NCBI GenBank assembly: GCA_023419995.1
Contig: JAEZXF010000488.1
Location: forward strand, 1 to 8,807
Length of the DNA stretch: 8,807 bases
Source: Pseudomonadota bacterium
GTDB lineage: Bacteria > Pseudomonadota > Alphaproteobacteria > Rhizobiales > Rhizobiaceae
Direction: 5' to 3'
Shown here piece by piece: positions 6,012 through 8,807 of the stretch. Both the position numbers and the translations under genes were made by a program. Within the stretch, counting starts at the first letter, position 1, and every line of letters starts with the position of its first letter. Under the pieces are notes generated by a model. It saw nothing but the letters and a program-made list of their open reading frames with translations. It made no database searches and was not told the DNA's origin.

Positions 6012-6596
6012 ATGAGCCTGCGCATTTCCGGTAAGCACATGGAGATCGGCGACGCTTTCCGCTCCAAGATCGAGGGACGCGTCGGCGAGGCCGTCGGCAA
6101 GTATTTCGACGGCGGCTATTCCGGGTCGGTGACGGTCGAGAAGTCGGGCTCGCGCTTCAGCGCCGATTGCGTCGTGCATCTCGACACCGGCATCTCGCTG
6201 CAGGCCGCCGGCCAGGCCCAGGATCCGCAATTCGCCTTCGACGCCGCCGCCGAGCGTATCGAGAAACGGCTGCGCCGCTACAAGCGCCGGCTGAAGGCGC
6301 ACCCGGTCTCCGCCGCCGCCGACTGGATCGACCTCGACTACCGCATCGTGGCGCCGGCCGCCGCCGAGGACGAGGAAGTGCCGGAGGACTACGCGCCGGC
6401 GATCGTCGCCGAATCCACCGTCGCCCTGAAGACCATGTCAGTGGCGCTGGCCGTCATCGAGCTGGACACCAAGGATGCGCCTGTCTTCGTGTTCCGCAAT
6501 GCCGGAAACGAGCACGTCAATGTCGTCTACCGCCGGCCCGACGGCAATATCGGCTGGATAGACACCTCTTCGGCAACGGCCGCCGGACAGCGGTAG
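6012..6596 (+). CDS. hpf: Long-form ribosome hibernation promoting factor (HPF/RaiA family)
   Basis: This 194-residue protein inactivates ribosomes in stationary phase or starvation by binding the 30S decoding site and pairing 70S ribosomes into 100S dimers. The N-terminal S30AE domain covers about 1-100: MSLRISGKHMEIGDAFRSKI, then a beta-rich segment, then the basic helix EKRLRRYKRRLKAH (84-97). An acidic linker with EDEEVPEDY (119-127) leads to the C-terminal dimerisation domain at about 138-186. That domain includes TMSVALAVIEL, VFVFRNAGNEHVNVVYRR and DGNIGWID. Both domains are present, so this is the long form and not the roughly 95-residue enteric Hpf. An AAAAGG ribosome-binding site stands about 10 bases before the ATG. 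The gene lies 265 bases after rpoN, with its own promoter candidates, and 76 bases before ptsN. Regulation by growth phase is expected from the family, not shown here. Confidence 0.95.
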   Translation: MSLRISGKHMEIGDAFRSKIEGRVGEAVGKYFDGGYSGSVTVEKSGSRFSADCVVHLDTGISLQAAGQAQDPQFAFDAAAERIEKRLRRYKRRLKAHPVSAAADWIDLDYRIVAPAAAEDEEVPEDYAPAIVAESTVALKTMSVALAVIELDTKDAPVFVFRNAGNEHVNVVYRRPDGNIGWIDTSSATAAGQR

Positions 6597-6672
6597 CCGT
6601 CGCTCTCGACCGAACCGCAGGCGGGGGGCTTGCGTTGCGGGAAACGGGCTGAGCAGGAAGGATGACCTGAAA

Positions 6673-7137
6673 ATGGATCTGAGCGACCTGATCGAGGTGC
6701 CGGCCGTCATGCCGACCTTGAAGGCCAACTCCAAGAAACAGCTTCTGCAGCTGCTGGCCGAGAAGGCTGCCGCCGTAACCGGCCTTCCGGAGCGCGAGGT
6801 GTTCGACACCATCCTCCAGCGCGAGCGGCTCGGCTCGACCGGGGTGGGCAACGGCATCGCGATTCCGCACGGCAAGCTCGCCGGCATCTCGCGCATCACC
6901 GGCATCTTCGCCCGGCTGGAGACGCCGGTCGACTTCGAGGCGCTCGACGACCAGCCGGTCGATCTCGTCTTCCTGCTGCTGGCGCCCGAGGGCGCGGGCG
7001 CCGATCACCTGAAGGCGCTGTCGCGGATCGCCCGCGTGCTGCGCGACCCCGACACGGTGGCCAAGATCCGCGCCACGCGCGAGGCGGACGCCATCCACAC
7101 CTTCCTGGCCCAGGCGCCGGCGTCGAATCCAGCCTGA
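6673..7137 (+). CDS. ptsN: Nitrogen-PTS enzyme IIA (EIIA-Ntr)
   Basis: This 154-residue protein is the terminal phosphoacceptor of the nitrogen phosphotransferase chain (PtsP-Npr-PtsN). It regulates rather than transports; in relatives it affects potassium uptake, nitrogen and stress responses. The EIIA type 2 fold is recognisable: MDLSDLIEVPAVMPTLKANSKK at the N-terminus, then LGSTGVGNGIAIPHGK (53-68) with His66 as the expected phosphorylated histidine. DLVFLLLAPEG is the following core strand, and KALSRIARVLRD a conserved helix. Length agrees with the family (about 150-165). A good ribosome-binding site (AGGAAGGA, 6655-6662) lies about 10 bases upstream of the ATG. It is the last gene of the plus-strand block, 76 bases after hpf, and a strong terminator follows 30 bases after its stop. 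No npr, hprK or rapZ is adjacent. Confidence 0.96.
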   Translation: MDLSDLIEVPAVMPTLKANSKKQLLQLLAEKAAAVTGLPEREVFDTILQRERLGSTGVGNGIAIPHGKLAGISRITGIFARLETPVDFEALDDQPVDLVFLLLAPEGAGADHLKALSRIARVLRDPDTVAKIRATREADAIHTFLAQAPASNPA

Positions 7138-7167
7138 TCGCCGCGCCGTCCCGCGGCGTATCGCCCG

Positions 7168-7193
7168 AAGGCGGCCGTCCGGGCCGCCTTTTT
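7168..7193 (+). terminator. Intrinsic terminator after ptsN
   Basis: AAGGCGGCC (7168-7176) pairs with GGCCGCCTT (7182-7190) to give a 9-bp, mostly GC stem around a 5-base loop (GTCCG), and the stem runs into TTTTT (7189-7193). This is a textbook rho-independent terminator closing the rpoN-hpf-ptsN block. On the minus strand the stem is followed by CTTCGGG, not a T-run, so it should not terminate the converging DUF1150 transcript efficiently. Confidence 0.9.
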
Positions 7194-7218
7194 CATCGAG
7201 GGAGCGGACGCGCCCGGC

Positions 7219-7488
7219 TCAGTGGATGCTGACCGGCGTCAGGTCGTTCTGCAGCGCGCCGGCAAGGGCGCTGTCGCGGGCGTCCGTGAGCATGATCGGC
7301 CTGCCGTCGGCCGCGAAGACGGCCCACAGCTTGGTGCCGGGGGCGATGTGCGGCATGCCGGGGAACTTGCCGGCCAGCTCGTCGCTGTCGATTTCCCGGA
7401 GATAGGCGAGCGAGCCTTCGCCCAGATGCGCCAGTTCGGCCGGGGTCAGGGGGGTATTCGTCAGGATGGTCTTCTCGTGTTCAGTCAT
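7219..7488 (-). CDS. DUF1150 family protein of unknown function
   Basis: This 89-residue acidic protein begins MTEHEKTILTNTPLTPAELAHLGEG and contains LAYLREIDSDEL, then a Pro/Gly turn (FPGMPHIAPG), then LWAVFAADGRPIMLTDARDSAL. I recognise this as the small DUF1150 family found in alphaproteobacteria, whose molecular role is not known to me. It has no signal peptide, membrane helix or cysteine, so it should be cytosolic. The central AxDGxPI strand-turn and the following TDAR helix resemble a compact alpha/beta fold, but that is only a guess. A near-perfect ribosome-binding site (AAGGAGG, 7494-7500) predicts strong translation. The gene lies 76 bases downstream of hsp20 in the same direction with no terminator between, so it is probably co-expressed from the heat-shock promoter. 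It converges on ptsN. Confidence 0.85.
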   Translation of the reverse strand: MTEHEKTILTNTPLTPAELAHLGEGSLAYLREIDSDELAGKFPGMPHIAPGTKLWAVFAADGRPIMLTDARDSALAGALQNDLTPVSIH

Positions 7489-7564
7489 GTCAGCCTCCTT
7501 GCTTGAGCGGGGCGTCCATTAGACCGGCCCGCAGCAGAGCTCTTGGTTCCGGTGCGGCCGGAAC

Positions 7565-7990
7565 TCAGTCTTTCACCGAAATGTTTATTTTCCGTACCGT
7601 CCTTTCCGGCTCGGGCCGGTCGAGGTCGATGGACAGCAGGCCGTTCTTCAGCTCGGCCTCCGAGACGCGCATGCCGTCGGCCAGCAGGAAGATGCGCTGG
7701 AACTGCCGGGCGGCGATGCCGCGGTGCAGGAACTCCCGCTCCGTGTCGTCGCTCTGGCGGCCGCGCACGACGAGCTCGCTGTCCTCGACGGTGATCTCGA
7801 GGTCGGCCTCGTCGAAGCCGGCGACGGCCAGCGTGATGCGCAGGCGGTCGCCGCCGCCGTCGAGGCCGCGCACGCGCTCGATGTTGTAGGGCGGATAGCC
7901 GTCGCCGTTCTTGGCGACGCGTTCCAGCGTCTTCTCGATGGCGTCGAAGCCCAGGAGCAGCGGGCTCGAAAAAGGCGTGACTCGGGTCAT
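7565..7990 (-). CDS. Small heat-shock protein, Hsp20/alpha-crystallin family
   Basis: This 141-residue ATP-independent chaperone binds unfolding proteins and keeps them soluble for DnaK and ClpB. The N-terminal arm starts MTRVTPFSSPLLLGFDAIEK. The alpha-crystallin domain covers about 33-125: YNIERV, LAVAGFDEADLEITVEDSELVVRG, FLHRGIAARQFQRIFLL, and the family signature AELKNGLLSID at 112-122. The C-terminal I-x-I motif INI (135-137), needed for oligomer assembly, is present. The pattern resembles IbpA/HspD-type class A proteins of rhizobia. The frame stays open far upstream, but the ATG at 7990 gives the family N-terminus and has GAGGA about 8-9 bases before it. A sigma-32-like promoter lies about 70-95 bases upstream. 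DUF1150 follows 76 bases downstream, probably in the same transcript. Confidence 0.94.
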   Translation of the reverse strand: MTRVTPFSSPLLLGFDAIEKTLERVAKNGDGYPPYNIERVRGLDGGGDRLRITLAVAGFDEADLEITVEDSELVVRGRQSDDTEREFLHRGIAARQFQRIFLLADGMRVSEAELKNGLLSIDLDRPEPERTVRKINISVKD

Positions 7991-8057
7991 GTGCGATGTC
8001 CTCGAAGAGCGACGTATCTGGACGGGGACCCGAACGGCATCCTCGCCCGTGGCCCTG

Positions 8058-8086
8058 ATATGGTCCGTCGGTCCTTCGAGTTCAAG
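8058..8086 (-). promoter_or_regulatory. RpoH (sigma-32) heat-shock promoter of hsp20
   Basis: On the minus strand CTTGAA (8081-8086) is followed after 17 bases by CCATAT (8058-8063). This agrees well with heat-shock promoters (CTTGAA ... CCATNT), and the E. coli-style spacing also fits (CTTGAAC, 14 bases, GACCATAT). It stands in the modE-hsp20 gap and predicts a 5' leader of about 60 bases before the hsp20 ATG. It would drive hsp20 and probably DUF1150. Confidence 0.75.
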
Positions 8087-8129
8087 CGCCGGCCGCGGGC
8101 GGAGTGCGCCCTGAGGCGTGCGCGGCGCT
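8085..8129 (-). terminator. Nested inverted repeat at the modE 3' end, possible weak terminator
   Basis: AGCGCCG (8085-8091) pairs with CGGCGCT (8123-8129), and inside lies a second hairpin, GGGCG (8097-8101) with CGCCC (8107-8111). The structure begins at the modE stop codon and its far arm overlaps the -35 box of the hsp20 promoter by two bases. There is no U-tract, so termination would be weak or Rho-assisted. It may separate the mod transcript from the heat-shock unit. Confidence 0.3.
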
Positions 8130-8469
8130 ACTGCCGCTCGATCTCGGCCACCAGCGCCGCGATGTGCGGGGCGGCGGCCGCCTCCGTCGCCCGCTCGATG
8201 GCGCGATAGCGCGAGATCACCGCGAGCCCTGTCTGGGTGAGCTGCGCGCCGCCGCCGCCGGGCCCGCCCTTCTGGGTCTCCAGCATCGGCTTGCCGAAGA
8301 TGCGGTTCATCTCCTCGACCAGGTCCCAGGCGCGCTTGTAGGACATGTTCATCTTGCGCGCCCCGGCCGAGATCGAGCCGAAGGCGGCGATCTGCTCGAG
8401 AAGCTCGATCTTGCCGTGGCCGATATGGCCCTCGGGCTCGAACCTGATTCGCAGGGTGATGGTTGGCAC
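8128..8469 (-). CDS. modE: Stand-alone ModE-type winged-helix regulator of molybdate genes
   Basis: With the GTG start this is a 113-residue protein resembling only the N-terminal DNA-binding domain of ModE, the molybdate-responsive regulator. The winged helix-turn-helix is clear: KIELLEQIAAFGSISAGARKMNMSYKRAWDLVEEMN (about 20-55), followed by ETQKGGPGGGGAQLTQTG as the wing, and a C-terminal helix (AAAPHIAALVAEIERQ) probably used for dimerisation. The two molybdate-binding TOBE domains of E. coli ModE are absent, so how it senses molybdate is unclear. The GTG at 8469 is preferred because GAGGA (8479-8483) stands 9 bases upstream. An in-frame ATG at 8487 would add six residues (MRGCPP) but has no ribosome-binding site. 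The gene follows modC by 60 bases in the same direction and is probably the last gene of the mod operon. Confidence 0.85.
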   Translation of the reverse strand: MPTITLRIRFEPEGHIGHGKIELLEQIAAFGSISAGARKMNMSYKRAWDLVEEMNRIFGKPMLETQKGGPGGGGAQLTQTGLAVISRYRAIERATEAAAAPHIAALVAEIERQ

Positions 8470-8488
8470 GGGCGGACATCCTCGCATG

Positions 8489-8505
8489 ACGGGCTGCCCG
8501 CCCGT
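8489..8505 (-). other. Inverted repeat in the modC-modE gap
   Basis: ACGGGC (8489-8494) and GCCCGT (8500-8505) form a perfect 6-bp stem around 5 bases, just upstream of the modE ribosome-binding site (8479-8483). It could be a small mRNA hairpin that shapes modE translation or a protein-binding palindrome. It does not resemble the TATAT-containing ModE box I know from enterics. Confidence 0.25.
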
Positions 8506-8529
8506 TATGCCGCAACCGCGCGTCCGCCG

Positions 8530-8807
8530 CTACCGTTTCGCGGGCGCGGCCGCCGTCGCCGCCGCATCGAAGGTGACCGCCTTGACGATGGCGAACACCT
8601 CGCGGCCGGGCGCCAGCCCCAGCGCGTCGACCGAGCGGCGGGTGACGCGGGCGACCATCTCGTCGCCGCCATGGTCCAGCCGCACCAGCACCTGCGGGCC
8701 GTCGCCGCCGGCGATGGCGGCGATGCGGGCGGGCAGCACGTTGAGGGCGCTGATTCCCTCCGGCTTCCGCGTCGCCAGCATCACGTCGCGCGCCCGCACC
8801 CTGACCC
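8530..8807 (-). CDS. modC: Molybdate ABC transporter ATP-binding protein ModC, C-terminal part only
   Basis: The frame enters from the right edge and gives about 91 residues ending ...AAAPAKR. They match the C-terminal TOBE (molybdate-binding) domain of ModC: RVRARDVMLATRKPEGISALNVLP, then VLVRLDHGGDEMVARVTRRSVDALGLAPGREVFAIVKAVTF. In ModC this domain follows the nucleotide-binding domain, which is outside the window, so Walker motifs cannot be checked. ModC powers high-affinity molybdate import with ModA and ModB. The RARDVMLA and GREVFAIVKAV segments, together with the ModE gene directly downstream, make ModC much more likely than another TOBE-containing ATPase such as PotA or CysA. The GTG and ATG codons inside this stretch are not true starts. 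Confidence 0.88.
   Translation of the reverse strand, partial: VRVRARDVMLATRKPEGISALNVLPARIAAIAGGDGPQVLVRLDHGGDEMVARVTRRSVDALGLAPGREVFAIVKAVTFDAAATAAAPAKR

Noticed and set aside
7228..7244. Inverted repeat CTGAC-CGGC-GTCAG near the DUF1150 stop as a terminator
   Set aside because: It lies inside the coding region, has no T-run after it, and the stem is only 5 bp.
7991..8050. A ROSE-type RNA thermometer in the hsp20 leader
   Set aside because: The leader is only about 60 bases, and I could not find the conserved U-rich anti-Shine-Dalgarno element. The ribosome-binding site pairs with a GTCC upstream by only 4 bp. A folding calculation could still change this view.
7991..8515. An upstream extension of the Hsp20 frame
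   Set aside because: The frame is open, but it runs through the heat-shock promoter and overlaps modE. The family N-terminus and ribosome-binding site support the 7990 start.

Overview
The window is GC-rich chromosomal DNA from an alphaproteobacterium, most likely of the order Hyphomicrobiales (Rhizobiales). I base this on the gene content and order, the protein styles (long-form HPF, stand-alone ModE, DUF1150 beside a small heat-shock protein) and the promoter types. There are ten complete protein genes and two cut by the window edges. No tRNA, rRNA, CRISPR array, insertion sequence or prophage is visible. This is mainly conserved housekeeping DNA, and I do not see an obviously new multi-gene system.

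Left block (1-1760, minus strand): sppA, a membrane-anchored signal peptide peptidase, then ihfB, the integration host factor beta subunit, then a small LapA-domain membrane protein that runs off the left edge. An AT-rich patch at 774-800 lies between sppA and ihfB. A hairpin lies between ihfB and the LapA gene.

Central block (2009-7137, plus strand): lptC-lptA-lptB overlap by 4 bases at each junction and encode the bridge and ATPase of the lipopolysaccharide export machine. They are followed by rpoN (sigma-54) with its own TTGACA-type promoter, hpf (long ribosome hibernation factor) and ptsN (nitrogen-PTS enzyme IIA). A strong intrinsic terminator at 7168-7193 closes the block. The order lptC-lptA-lptB-rpoN-hpf-ptsN is the classical arrangement in proteobacteria. 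The rapZ and npr genes that follow ptsN in enterics are missing here.

Right block (7219-8807, minus strand): the end of modC (molybdate importer ATPase), a stand-alone ModE-type regulator, an Hsp20 small heat-shock protein and a DUF1150 protein of unknown function. A good match to a heat-shock (RpoH, sigma-32) promoter precedes hsp20, so hsp20 and DUF1150 probably form a heat-shock transcription unit separate from the mod genes.

The least explained DNA is the rpoN-hpf spacer (5747-6011). It holds an 11-bp tandem repeat directly against a consensus -35 box, a palindrome centred on that box, a strong hairpin near the predicted transcript start, and a second weaker promoter-like site nearer hpf. 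The uncharacterised DUF1150 gene, tied to the small heat-shock protein, is the other item worth following.
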